Source of the DNA: Lineus longissimus
Lineage: Eukaryota > Nemertea > Pilidiophora > Heteronemertea > Lineidae
Length of the DNA: 64,000 bases
Reading direction: 5' to 3'
Assembly (NCBI RefSeq): GCF_910592395.1
Contig: NC_088315.1
Span: forward strand, 4,280,501-4,344,500
Numbering within the stretch: the stretch's first letter is position 1; each line of letters opens with the position of its first letter. The notes below the pieces were generated by a model. It was not told the origin of the DNA, did not search any database, and worked only from the letters and a program-made list of their open reading frames with translations. This document shows positions 14,581 through 27,548 of this stretch, in pieces. The position numbers were made by a program, and so were the translations under genes.

Positions 14581-17500
14581 CTAATGAGTGTTCACTCTTG
14601 TCCGCTGGCGAAGTTGGCGAATTTCCACAGACTCGGCACCAGCAACGTTATCATTCTTATCACTCTTCGTACTGTCTCCGTGAGCAAGATCATGTTTCAG
14701 GTCGGGATGGACAATGACGTGATCACGTAAATCACGTCGGATGAAAAAACGATGAATGGTCCAAACGACCAGAAGAATTAATCCTAGACACCAGAAAATG
14801 GCGACAGGACGCGGAAGTGGCTTTGTTATCGTCTCCCAATCGAATTTCAAAATCACAAGCAATTCGGTCAGAATAATGGCACACGTGATCCAGTTCTGAC
14901 GACCAAACATCTTGCATTCTCTGAAAGATAGAAATTTTGAAGTGTTAGAAATACAACAAATCTAATCTTAATCTTTGATTGGACTGAGGAGATCATTGAA
15001 ATGGCATTGTAAGACTCTTCTGACTTGGTGAGGCTGATGTCTGGGCCCCGAGACCTTCGTGATGACGATGATGATGATAATGATGATGATGATTGCATTT
15101 CCTGACGTTCTGCGTTGATGACATCGTGAAACAACTAAAATTTTAATGAAAGTTTGATAGGCTTTTCTGGGTTAAGTCTTCCAAATGGGTACAATTGGAA
15201 AGCTGAAAAACTGCTAATTAGAATGTTCCAAACCTGAGTATAATAGCTAACTACCATTACTTTCAACAACCTTGGGAGGCAAAATAATCATTCTTGGCTT
15301 GGAAGGACCGGTGCCAAACCGCCAACTTTATTTTGTCTCCCAAGTTTGTCATTCAGTGTGTTAAAAGATCAAAGTTGGAGAGTAAATGCCAACACCTTGC
15401 ACTTCCTCATCCATAATCATGCTAAAATTGTGTCTGGCAGGGGAATTCACAACTCCTCCAGCAAAGTACTGTTAGTAGTGCAGTTCAAAGTTTTCAGCAT
15501 TTTCGTTGTGTCCCTCATGGAATTTGTATCTTTAAGATACCAAATCAAATAACCTGTTTAGTATAAATGGACATGTAGCCTTGATTGTTTAAATGGTCTC
15601 AGCTCAGGAACTTCCCCAAAGTTAGAAGCAACAAGTTCATGCTATAACCTCGTGCCTGTAAGAGCTGCAACCAATATAACATGATATCACATGATGTTAG
15701 AATCTACAAATAAAAACAGCTTTTCTCATACCTGTCGAGCTTTCCATTAAAGCTAATGTATTGCCTTGAAGGAAAAGTGGACATTGAAGTATTTTGGGCA
15801 ATGTATTCATTCTGTTCTATAGAAAAAGTGGCAGAACGTCTGCTTCATGTTATAAGTGTGCTATTAGTAACGTCACAAAGTTTTGCTGTGGAGACCAAAC
15901 TACTCAAGGAAAGCACAAGGACACAGTTTGACCTTTTTAAATAGACATAATCACAAGAAAACTAGGATTTCATCAAGAGGAGCCGGCAAATATTTCTATG
16001 CTAATAACTTACTGATCGTCCAAGAACTCAAATAGCTCCCTCATGGACACAGCACCCCAGAAAAGAACGATCACCAAACGGCCCAGACACAGAAAGTGTG
16101 GTGGCGGGATCCATAATACAAACTTGAGGTAGAAGGTGTTTAACTCTGCTAAGAGGAACTGAAATGAAGAAGAGAACCATCAGAATCAGGACTGTATTTG
16201 CATCGGACTTCACAAGAGGAAACAGAGTTCTCATACTTGCCAATGTCCTGTTTTGTGCATTCTAGCCGCCAATAGAGGGCTTCTGTAAATCCTGGAATTG
16301 ACTGTTATCCCAAAAGCGTGTGTGAGCATGTACATGTCTTGGATTAAACAGAAAAGCTCATCATTGTTGTTTGTTACCAATTGTCATCACCTACCCTTCT
16401 TCATGCTGTAAAGTCACATGAGCCTGACAAAGTCTTTAAACATTCACTCACCACACATATGACTCCTACAAGGGCTAACCATCTTTTCAGACTATCAGTC
16501 GGTCTCCAGTCAAAGTCCATCCAACTGTAAGGACTGAACTGCAAGGCTAATCTCCTTAATTTGCCTCTGAAGGATGAATTGCATAGTTATGAAGTTACTG
16601 CTAACAAATGCTTGGAGATGGGGAAGTTACTGCTAACACTGCTTGGAGATGGGGACAGACTGCTGACACCACACCAAATTGAGGACCTTGCCAGGATAGT
16701 GTTAGCCGGAGGAAGCCTATGCCCATGGCCACCTCATTATGATGATGATGAGTAACATATAAATAGTTTTTGAGTCATATTTTGGCATCTAAAGCCAGCA
16801 AGAGGCAATTTCAATGTTTTTCCTTTCAAACTTGGCATGGTGGAGCGTGAGGATCTGTAACCTGAACAAACTCACAAAACAGCAAAATCAGCAAATGATA
16901 ATCCATTGAAGAACATGACAGCCCCTGGCTGAGTTTACAGTAATTTCATCAATGTTCAGAAGGAAAATGTCGAATTATTGATGCATTTTCATTGGACACC
17001 CTGTACCATACCTGTATGAGTGGATGTTCCACAGGCCCTGCCAATGGTAAGGTTTCATGGACAAATATGTGAGTGTTTTCATTCCGAAGTAGATACCTAA
17101 GCCATTACATATGAGTGCATCCATGATCCACTGCAAAGAAACATGATCGAAGGGTTAAAACACAGAAGGACAGCTGCGTAGCAATAACCGAGTTTGCCTA
17201 AGATAGCAATATTTCTATCAGAGTAATGTTTTCTTGGGGGTCAAGTGTCTTTTCTACCTACAAGTGAATGCTATTTTTTCGATTAGTAACAGGATAAGAG
17301 AGAGACTATGCCAAGGCAAACTGAGGGTAAATCTCTAACCCACTGTGCACTTGAACCAGACAGATGTGGCCAAACTTGAATTGGAGGGCAATAAGGCCAA
17401 ATGGTGTCAAATGGAAACCTAAGTGATGTGCACTGAGAAGAGAAGGCTACTTACATGATCCCACCAACATTCGCTGAAGTTTGGTAGCTGATGTTCCAAC

Positions 17501-20500
17501 GTATATTCAAGGATTTCAAACATGACACTCATCACCGTACACAACCAGTAGTCTCTCAAAATCAATGTCTGAAATGAAGACAAGTAAGCCATTGTTATTA
17601 CTGGCTGCGTTGCCTAAATGGAAGGATTTTGGAGTCGACATCAGTTAGAATTTGAGTTTGATACTCATATCTTTCGCCAATCATGTTGTACTTTCTGAAT
17701 CATACTTACTTTTGCCCACCATCCAATAAAATGACAGACGACAAATCCATCCATTTTGTCCTGCAAAACAAACAAACAAGCATCAAAATTACGGTTGAGA
17801 AGTGGCGACACTATATATTTAAACAAACAAGGCTGTTGGTCTTTTCATGTTCTATCTCATGAGAATTTGTTTTCCATACCTACCCAAACATTATGGAAGG
17901 GCCCATTAGGATGGCCGGGCTCATAAATAATACAGGTTCCACCGTAATCTTTTTCTGGAAGTGGCTTGCCTAAATCGGCATCAAAATTTGTCAGGAGTTG
18001 GCGAGCATCATGGACAGACTGGAAGATAAAGCAGGAAAGGGTTACCAATGTCATGCTTCTAGGAAATCTTTGCTCAGTGTGTTTTGGTGTTAAAGCTTGC
18101 TTAAACTAAAGCCAACTTTGACAATCTCTCAATATTAAACTATTGACATTCATCCAAGTTCTACTGAGTCTCAACTATCTAAACTTGGTGAGATTTGTGT
18201 TTTTACAAAAAAGTATGCAAAGTTCTGTTTTCGTGCAGTTTGGTGAAATAATCTTGAACTTCCAGTAGATATAATCACTTCAAAATGCTTGATATTAAAG
18301 GTCATATTGAACGTAAAACGAACACAAAATTACGTCACTGACACTTGTGGTGACCAAGGCCTATTTGGTGAAGTGCAGTGTATGACATCAACAAACATGA
18401 CCCACATTTGGCGTACTTTGTTATCTTAGTCAGGAGTGCTAGTCAAAAGTAACCCCACTGACCAAACCCATGATAATACAATCCCATTAGTCCAGAAAAG
18501 TTAAGGCGGACACAGACTACCATCTATCTAAAGTGTTTTAATTGATACCATCCCTTCAGGTAACTTCCATGGCAGTGTGTCTGGTCCACAAACGTTTCTT
18601 TGCAAAGTAATTTGATACCGGGGAGGTACTTTGCCAAGTGTTGGCCGCTGAGGGAGCAGCTCTATTCTTACCAAGCAATTTGTTTATCTTGGCCTCTTGT
18701 TGACAGGTGTGTTGGTACCTAAACTGAGTTTGTCAATGGTAATGACATTAAAATAGGTCTATTTCTGGTTTTTTGAGTGATACCAGATTGCATTCCTGTG
18801 TCTGAAGATGCTGGAGATCTGTGTAGTGGGCATTTGGTCAGTAGTATCCTGTATACTGAATAGAAGAAGAGCTCTGGCAGATACTTGTAACATATCTACG
18901 GCGGAAACCTTCAAATTCATAGAGCTGGTACAGGATCGACCAGGGATATGGGATGTCACGTCAAAAGAATACAAGAACAAGCAAATCAAATCCCTAAATA
19001 AAATCGAAATTGCCCTTCTCTTCTTTTGGACAAGCACTGTCAGCATATCAACGGTAGCCATCTTTGTATTTTCCCTCAAGAATCATCAAGGTCAAGGAGA
19101 TTTTATTCTTGGGTAGTCCACCACAGATGCATGGATTCAATTAAAAAATAGAGAGTTAGATGTTAGTCTGTCTGTGCACTGTTTAGGTACTTATAACCAA
19201 CTTGGCCACATCTGCCTTCAATACTTGGTGACCTAGAACTTCAAACAGTGTGTAGTCTGTGTCCGCCTTTACACTTGAATCAATGTGTTGGTTTATTACA
19301 TTTGCACGGATATGATGCCAACACCCACACAATGTTGCAGATATTTTTTATTATAGTTGTACAATCATGGCAACTGCAGAGTTTCCAAAATACATGGAAT
19401 TAGTGAGGAGACGTCATATGTAATGTGAGATAGGATCACTGATTTCATAATCAAAACATTTCTGGTCACGAAACAGAATTATCTGTTTATATCCCATATC
19501 CATGGCAACTCATAACAAGTTTTCGAAATATGAGCTCTGACGACTGATTTCATAATCAAAATATTTCCAATTTTGGAACTAACAGCATTATGATATCTCT
19601 GTTTATAGACAGTTTCCAAGGCAACTCATACCATGGGACGCTCTAATTGGGCTCGACAGCACCATGATGTTACACACCTTGTCTCACATAACGGTCATTT
19701 TGACTAATAACCTAATGCAATATTCACATCTTCTTTGATAAGCACTTTTCAATTCGACTGTTTTCTATATCTCAAACAATCATTTTAGATGTAACAGATA
19801 GAATATCTGGCCAAACTTTAACCAATGCATTATGAAATATTAGTTAACCTTTTTGCTGTGAGTTTGTAGCAAACAAACTGGCCAGCCGTGACAAATTCAA
19901 TCAGCACATAAAAACATTATTGCTCCAGTTTTTTTGACTAATGACTAATGTATTGTTCACATGACATGTTCTAAACAGTCTAGATCTATCATTGTTCATC
20001 ATGGGCACGAAATCTGCAATCGAATTTGAGAAGGTGAAAAGGTTTTGGGTGTAAAAAATATAATCAGTGTGCCAATTATCACAGTTTAGATGGTGTCTGA
20101 GAGGGAGACAAAGGGTTCACACATGGTCTTACCTGGAAAAGTAAAAATATGAGCAGAAGCTCATACACAATACTAAGGCACAGCACGAGTCTCCAGAAAG
20201 CTGAAAAAATTCAAATCAAAATACAAAATTAACAAAATCAACTATCTAATAACCAAAACTACGACATCTACATGAAAATTACTGTAAAAAGTCCAAACGA
20301 CACAAGTAACAATGATACAATTGTGTGACTGACAAACAAAAATCTTTGAACACAAATTGACATACTCTATGAAACTACAATGAAGGTAAATTTGGGATGC
20401 TAGCCCCTGCCACTGTTTTATGTTTTTAAGAAAATATTTTGTCAACAAAAAGGCATACTAAATGGTTTCTTACCAGGATGTGGTCTTTTAAATGGTCCAT

Positions 20501-22073
20501 CGGGTGTCTGGGTGACACCTAGGAGCAGGAAGGCTAGGATACAAGCAGTAATACCTCTGCAAGAAAAATGAAAAAAAAAGTAATGGAGACACAATCACAA
20601 TTCGGTGTTTTTTGTCACCAAAAAAGATCAGTTCACATGTGAAGTTGCAGTTTTATTAAACGCTTACCGTTTTGCATTATAATTTGCATCGTTTGTAGGA
20701 TCTTCAAAAACGGCTACATAAACCAAAATGCAGCTGAATATCACCAGGACTGTTAACGTATGGGCTCGCCTGAAACAGGAAATTCACATATTAAGTATCA
20801 GAAATCAAATCTTCAGTACCAAAATAGATGTATCTTAGGGTCAGATAACACAGTGTCAATCTCAATGACACTTGTGGAGCATCCTCGTAATAAAAATGTG
20901 TCAGTGGGGTGTATTTTCGGTCGTCAAAGTGTGACTCGTGCAGGGCCTATACTGGCCACCTTTTTCTGAGTCTTAGATCTGCCCCTGACTTTTCTAAAAT
21001 TAGAGGGCCAAGATTGGCCCCTTTTATCAGTGCCTGTCACTGTAGTATTATGTGCTATCATCAAATCAACTACATGTACCCGGTAGTTGATTATAAGCTT
21101 GATATGAATGATTATTAAATCAGAATATTTCACAACAAAATATGTTAATGAACCATCCCCACACAATTATACCATTCAGATCAGAGTCAGACAGTATCGC
21201 TCCCCAGGGACCATCACACAATTATTGTATTTCCCTCCCCCCCCATCCTCCATTAGTATCTCTCATACAATCTAATCACAATCATTCAATCGTTTCACCA
21301 TTAATTCGAAAGTGTTAATGCATATGTAATGGACATTCTTTCATGAATTAATGGCCAGATAAATCAGAGTAAATAGCAGTACGTCTATCGTCACACATAA
21401 TAGTGTTGCTTGCATTGTTACATGTTATTGATTCATCATTTTACATGTAACTCCTCATCCTATTACTACAGAGAATGGTGGTACAGTTAGCTGATTACAG
21501 ACTCTGAATGTATTTTAGGTTAAATGTGCACTTTATAACAGCTCCTTACATGAACATGTAAAGGTTTGGTGTTAATATCAGGTATCTTTGACAACAGTGA
21601 TACAATACATTTTAATCCTTTGGGTTCTGAAAATATGTTTATAGTTTAAATATTATCTCAGTGTGAACTATCTGAAGTTTCCCTTGAAGATTATGGTGCA
21701 ATGAACACTCCCTTCTTCAATCCTATTGGCCAATTTATGGAAAGTCCTATCAATTATTCAATTCAATCATACATCACAAAACACAACCATCACTAGGCAC
21801 GAAACAGTGGCTAAGTTTTTGGATTCAATAAACACAAAGCAACAAACATACGTATGATGTTTGTTGGGTTGTGTTTATTGAAAAATTATGTCCAAACTAA
21901 AAATGTTGATCTTACCAGAAATATGTCATCGTTCCATCATCGTAGATGTCTTTATCTTTGTTCTTCTCCCATTCCCAATCATGAGCAGTAGGCACACCTT
22001 GGCCTTCATGTTCTTCACTCTCTGTTGCCCCATCAGACACATGGCCGTTCTCGTGTGATCTTCCTCCAGGCAT
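14581..22073 (-). CDS. PTDSS2: Phosphatidylserine synthase 2
   Basis: An ER multi-pass enzyme that makes phosphatidylserine by exchanging serine for the ethanolamine head group of PE. Eleven coding exons: 22073-21916, 20769-20668, 20556-20474, 20200-20133, 18018-17884, 17760-17710, 17568-17455, 17130-17012, 16566-16452, 16158-16013, 14920-14581 (TAG). All phases join, giving 476 aa (human about 487). Family blocks in order: [106 protein letters not shown], the PLPE-DYGG segment and the C-terminal layout point to PTDSS2 rather than PTDSS1. Several hydrophobic segments match its membrane topology. The N-terminus is hydrophilic and acidic. An AG just before the ATG (TTATTATAG) could mark a 5' UTR intron. 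It is divergent to UBE2M. Confidence 0.96.
15058..15097. repeat. GAT/ATG microsatellite
   Basis: A run of gatgatgat-type triplets with single interruptions lies in the last PTDSS2 intron, a few hundred bp from the final exon. It opens a spurious serine-rich frame on the minus strand. Confidence 0.8.
19438..19630. repeat. Diverged direct repeat in PTDSS2 intron
   Basis: The motif actgatttcataatcaaaa starts at about 19438 and again at 19543. Each copy is followed at similar spacing by a tctgtttata block and then ggcaactcata. The period is about 105 bp with clear divergence. It sits in the long intron between the exons at 20133 and 18018. Confidence 0.6.
21826..21880. repeat. Hairpin-forming inverted repeat in PTDSS2 intron 1
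   Basis: The 24-nt arms 21826-21849 and 21857-21880 are complementary at 22 of 24 positions and are separated by 7 nt. The left arm starts caataaacacaaagc; the right ends gggttgtgtttattg. Either strand could fold. It may be a fold-back mobile-element remnant. Confidence 0.75.
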
Positions 22074-23170
22074 CTTCCTCTATAATAAGTAGACAAGTAG
22101 GCATACTGAGTACAGACGAGTGGCAGAGACACCTCTCTTAGTCTTTTAATATAAGTACACCCTCTCTACTAAGGACACTGGAACTGGTCCCAAATTCAAT
22201 GAAGTCAATCGGGTCTTGACTTTTCCGACATTAGTTGTTGAAACTAGGACTAGGAGTAGGCTTTGTTCAGGTAGTCACTATTGAATGGATTATATTATAG
22301 GAACACCCTAAAGTTTTGCATAACTTTCTCCAATGACCAAAAAAAGAAACGACACGTCACTTGGAAGCTGCAACGTAGACTGCATGATTATAGCAGTTCT
22401 GGATAAGTCCGATATCGGAAACTAAGTCCGATATCGGAAACGTTTCCGATATCGGACTTATCCAGAACTGATAGTACGACCAGACTCTGTCTAATCGGAT
22501 TCCAACTGCCAAACTTGACCATCAGACATCAAAGCTACTGGTAATGACTATCAGTGCACATATATCTCTCTACACGCAAGACCTTTTGACGGCTGGAGAG
22601 ATGGGTTGAAACTTGAACTGTCTCTGCACTTGTTTAGTTTACTGAGTGAGAGTCAGAGTGAGAGGCCTATGACGAGAGTAACTTTTAGAACTGCGAAAAA
22701 GCTCTAAGATTCCATAAAAATGGACTACAAAGTGAGTTCACATGAAGCTTAGAACTTTACTCACCTTATGTAATAAAAATCACGTTAATAATGATTGATC
22801 CGACAACTTTATTGGGGTAAATTCTTGGCCTGAAATTGCCTTCGCACCCCGTTAGAAATAGCGGAAGTGATAGTGCGGGGGTAGCTCTGGACGTTAAACA
22901 GGCCAGTCCTCGGTTCGTAAACTGAGAATAAGAAAAATATAAAAATTGTCAGAAACGCGGTAAAAAAGACAAACTGCTACCTTGCTAGAGCCTCCTCATT
23001 CTATGTACTATCTATTTTGTAAAGCATTTGAATTTTTTTCACACGATATCTTGATCTTCAAAATATACTGTAGCGTGACAGGAACTAATTGTCGTTAACT
23101 CTGTATGAATGAATGACAAAACTCTGATCCGGAATCTGAAGAGTCTCAAAAGAACGCAATAAATTTCATC
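22074..23170. promoter_or_regulatory. Shared upstream region of PTDSS2 (-) and UBE2M (+)
   Basis: There are 1.1 kb between the two divergent start codons. The region likely holds both promoters and any 5' UTR exons of PTDSS2, whose ATG is preceded by a possible acceptor at about 22078. It also contains a copy of the CCTCTCTACTAAGGACAC end motif at about 22156 and a nested palindrome at 22395-22469. The exact transcription starts cannot be read. Confidence 0.5.
22395..22469. repeat. Nested perfect palindrome
   Basis: The arms 22395-22422 and 22442-22469 are perfect 28-nt reverse complements around a 19-nt spacer. The spacer itself repeats the inner part of the left arm (taagtccgatatcggaaac), so 22423-22460 is a perfect 38-bp palindrome with no loop. 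The 12-bp self-complementary core tccgatatcgga occurs three times. It lies upstream of the PTDSS2 start codon. Confidence 0.9.
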
Positions 23171-24844
23171 ATGATCAAATTATTTTCATTAAAAAACCAA
23201 AAGAAAGACAATGCCGATGGTCGATCGGGTCAAAAGAAATCATCTGCTGCACAATTAAGAGTAACGAAAGGTAGTTATCGGTTTGAAATGTTTCGCAATG
23301 TTTTCACTTTTTCTCTTCTCTTTTAGTCTTTAGTCTTTCGCTCGGCCGAGGATAGAATGCATACCATGCATACGCCCTTCTCCTTATAGTTCTTAATCTT
23401 GTAGACCCGGCTAATGTGACCTGATTTTCACTCAAACAACCAAAGAATCATCCTTCTGCACTTACCTGTAGAATCGCAGCCATTTCCCCAAAACAGGAGA
23501 TGCATTAGCCTAGGCTTAGCCTCGCTAATTGAGAGACGAAATAAGGGGCATTTATCATTAGAAAGTGGCGGTAAATCTTCAGTCAAGCCCACATTTCATT
23601 TCAACGGTAACTTTTCTTATTTTCAGATCTTGCTGAATTGACATTACCAAAGACCTGTCAGACAGAATTTCATGACCCAGACGACTTGTTAAACTTCAAA
23701 TTAATAATCTGTCCAGATGAGGTAAGGATACATGTTATGTCATCAGGACAACATGTTTCAGATATTCAAGCTAGGTTATGAGGTATCAGGGAGGCTCTCT
23801 CAGATCAGTGTAACTTTTTTCTGGGACAAATATCTCAAAGTATCAATTGTGCTTCAGTACCTTTTGTTAACAATTGGTGCTGCTTTCAAACTCCAAGCCT
23901 TCTCCGTTTTCTTCCCATAGTGCATTTCACCTCTGATTTAGCATTCATGTCTTGTCTCACACACATAAAGTTCAAAATGTCTCTTCTTCACTCACTTCCA
24001 GGGCATATATAGAAATGGTCGCTTTGTGTTTAGCTTCAATGTAGGACAAGGTTACCCCCATGAACCTCCAAAAGTCAAGTGCGATACACGGATCTACCAT
24101 CCGAACATCGATTTGGAAGGAAATGTCTGCTTGAATATTCTAAGGTGATTGGACCAGGGTTCAAACCAGGAATAGACCTTGGTGTTGTTCCCTTCTGTTA
24201 GAGTTGTTTGTCATTTTGAACTGCTGTGAAAGCACTTATACTTTCCTCGCACAATAAATGCAACTTGCAATGAACAATCTTTCATTCACCTTTAAAGTAC
24301 TTGGATCGTAAGCATTTGATACTAATATTTCTATCATTTCATCCTTCAGGGAAGACTGGAAACCAGTTTTAACAATTAGTTCCATTATTTATGGATTACA
24401 AGTCTTATTTACGGTAAGTTCAGGCAGCATGAAAGGGTCTGCTCTGCCCGGCTTATAAAAGATTGTCCACATCTCACCAGAAAAAAAGCAGTGAATCATG
24501 AATGTTTGTATACTTACTTGTACATATTGGCTCAGGGAGAGTGTAGGTTTTCACCGTCTTCTACACGCTGTTGCCTCTGTCTATGTCTAACAAAGCAAGA
24601 ACTACCTCCCCTTGGCATCTAGAAATCTTCTCAGTGTGTTGAATTGTCTAGTTTAAAAGCTGGTTAACTCGTTCTGCTTTGTAATTTGATTTTGATTTTC
24701 CAGGAACCGAATCACGAGGATCCATTAAACAAAGAAGCGGCTGAGTTATTGCGGACGAACCGACGGCTATTTGAGCAGAACGTTGCAAAGGCGATGGCGG
24801 GGTGTCAAATTGGAAGTCATTACTTCGACAAAGTTTGCAAGTGA
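23171..24844 (+). CDS. UBE2M: NEDD8-conjugating enzyme UBC12 (UBE2M)
   Basis: This E2 takes NEDD8 from the NAE1/UBA3 E1 and, with RBX1 and DCN1-type ligases, attaches it to cullins. Five exons: 23171-23270, 23627-23721, 24002-24144, 24350-24413, 24704-24844 (TGA). They encode 180 aa (human 183). The N-terminal MIKLFSLK is the conserved extension that docks on UBA3 and DCN1. The UBC fold follows: [28 protein letters not shown], the YHPN motif, and the catalytic Cys in [16 protein letters not shown] at about residue 108. [10 protein letters not shown] completes the fold, and the chain ends YFDKVCK. The MIKLFSLK extension and DPDDLLNFK separate it from UBE2F. A 3' UTR of about 1.7 kb ends at AATAAA 26598-26603. 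Confidence 0.97.
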
Positions 24845-26603
24845 TAAAATATCAAACATTATTTGATCTAAATTGTCCACAATCTTAGAAGAGATGACAT
24901 TATTATAGGGAGGTTACAATGACAAACCCATGAAAGTTTTGATGGATGCTTAGGCAGAGTTATCGCAAGTCAGTTGAGCGTTTAAGTCTCCATTACCTTA
25001 CCTAGCAAACATTTTGTATTGGTTTGCTCCATACTATGATTGATTTATCTAGAGTCAGGTACTGATGCCATTTCTAATTACATAAATCAGTGACATCAGT
25101 TTCAGGGGCAGTTATAAGTGGAGTTGTCTGTTGTTGGATGCAATCGCTTAGGAAACACTTTGCCCCTTGAAGACTGGGATTAATGTAACCTCTCTATATA
25201 TCCTTTGCATCCCTGCTGTGGGGATATTTAAAAGTGAAGTAATGGTATTGTAAGCCTGGATATTTTGGTTTTCTGTTGGAAGAAAAAGTCTCCTGTCTGT
25301 GAAAATTGCTACCTGTGAAAATAGTATGTGAAAGAATGGATGCCATTTTTCCAAGTGTTTAGAATTTTTACAGACAGATAGGACTGAAATAGGTTGTAAA
25401 TACCTCTAACCCGATTCTTTCTATATAAGATAATCATAAACAAAATATTTTATCAGTGAATACACTTATTTGTCATATAAATGAGTAATTTCATTACGAT
25501 GGCATCTTTTGTTAGTATTCATATAAAGATGGCATCTTTGGTTATAATGAGTGGCTACAGGCTTTGAGCAGTATCTGGGAGCTCAAGTGTAGCACATCCC
25601 GCAGCTGACTCTTGTAAGGGTGGCTGCAGCACTGGTGTGAACATGACTTGAAGTTTTTGCGCCAAGGTTCCCCTGGTGTATATGTAGTTATATTAGTGGG
25701 AATGAATGGTAAGGTACCATACGATGCCGTGGTTAATCCTGTAGGATCTTTTTAGCAGATAGCTAGACAGTTTAATTTCAGTGAGGATCCATAAAAACCC
25801 TTGTCTGAATGGTTATGTTATTCAAGCAGTAGCAAAAGTGGGATTAATTTCTAAGACCCAGCAAGTTTGTAGGTGCAACTTGCAGAAAAGGCATTTTAAT
25901 CAAAGCTGCTCAGCCTGTATATTGTAAATTATTAATTACCATCGCTTACTTCCTGTAATTAACAAAAAAGCATGAAATGTAGTTGCTAACTAACTTCATC
26001 TATACTGGTACCACATGATTATTGATTATTTATAAAGCATGCTCTTTGTTCAGTGTTCCTTGGTTGCTTAAAATATACTGCTATTCATTTTGTAGGAGGG
26101 TTGGTATGCAGACAAGTGTTCTTCAATTTGCAAAAATCTCTGGTTTGGAGACCAATATTAAGTTATCTTGTTTGATTGTTGAGTCATGACAGCTGATGAG
26201 ATGAGAACTTTCATTTCATCGACATTGGCAGTGTGTAAAAGATAATTTTCCTGGTGCTGGAAGGGGGAGGGTGCCTGGAAGCTGTGCATCTAAAAACTCT
26301 GAATGCTGAAGAAGAACATGTAACTGTCCTTCGACTTCAGTCAAAAGTAGTGTAAATACCACATACCCAGCCTCAAGTTGTATGTACTTGCACAGTTCAT
26401 GGAAATAGTCAGTTGAATGGTTACCCTATGCTTGAACAGCTTCAAAGTTGATTAGATTTCAAAGGGCTGACAGCCTTGACATTGTGATCCTATAAACTTG
26501 CTTTGTATCATCCTAAACCATGTAAATTGGTAAGGCCATTATGTTATTGTATGATGTACCGGTCTGTGTGTACTATTCGACGCTAATGTTCACGCTAAAT
26601 AAA
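24845..26603 (+). other. UBE2M 3' UTR
   Basis: AT-rich non-coding sequence runs from the stop to AATAAA at 26598-26603. A short near-duplicate, gatggcatctttngtta, occurs at about 25498 and 25527. No gene was recognised. Confidence 0.5.
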
Positions 26604-26721
26604 TTTTTGACATAAAAAATATTGAATATCACTGCTTCGTGTTGCTCATGGGGTTTGCTCCGGTGTTGGCTCTGAATTGTGATTTCCAATGTAATTTCAC
26701 TACCAGTTTCATCATAAAGCA

Positions 26722-26915
26722 GCCTGGACCATCACAGACTACATGCACCATGTCACAACCAGCTCTAAAGACAACCTGGGCCATTCACGAGCTCCTGACC
26801 CAACTCCAGCTTATGACACTATTAGGGCTACAGGAGACAGCAGGACTTCACATTCCTAATATGTGCATCATGTTACAACCAGCTCGGAGGCAACCTGGGC
26901 CATTGAAGACTTCGT
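26722..26915. repeat. Two-unit diverged repeat between convergent genes
   Basis: The block around gtcacaaccagctc followed by acctgggccatt occurs at about 26750 and, diverged, at about 26872 (spacing about 122 bp). Its core resembles gtcacaaccaa copies at 7085 and 7173, so a dispersed repeat family is likely. Confidence 0.45.
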
Positions 26916-27147
26916 TCTCACACTCTGCCAACTGGCATGTCACTTCCTGGTAGCTTGGACTTGTCTCCATTCTCAAACATAAACAAGCAAAAGGCATTTT
27001 ACAAGATAATCATCAATATATTTAACAAGCAACTTCAACTTAATTCTTTTTTTTTAAAACATTGACAGGAGAAATAACAGAAACAAAATGTAAAATTGGT
27101 CAAAACAGTACCAGTATAAAATCAAATTGAAATGTAAATCTCATTGA

Positions 27148-27548
27148 TTTATTGAAATGCATACACATGCACAGGAAATTGCCCGTGCCTTTAGACGGCA
27201 GTCTCTCCCACATATTTTTGGGCCCGATTCGTTTGTACAGAACTAAAAGTTTTCCATACAAGTACTTGAACAATTAACTGATTAACAGATATTTACAAAG
27301 ATGTCATTAACATAACAAAGCTTTACCAGCCAATAAGATTCAAAACAAATACATTTCCTGATAGCGTAATTTGATTTCACAGTGCACAGAAAATTATCCG
27401 TGTTAAATGTTCATATCACTCTACATTGAACAAACGGAAACACAATAGCGTCTTCACAATCATGCACTACCTGAACCACTGACCGTGAACAAACTTTTGA
27501 CTAAAAATGTCTTTTTGTTCTGAAAACTGGTTCCAAACTTATCTCAGA
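27148..27548 (-). other. SLC9C1 3' UTR
   Basis: Non-coding sequence below the SLC9C1 stop. TTTATT on the plus strand at 27148-27153 is an AATAAA on the gene strand and a plausible end signal. Confidence 0.45.

Noticed and set aside
14868-15134. Serine-rich minus frame near the last PTDSS2 exon.
   Set aside because: It arises from the gatgatgat microsatellite and runs through the intron; the splice acceptor at 14921-14923 restores the family sequence.
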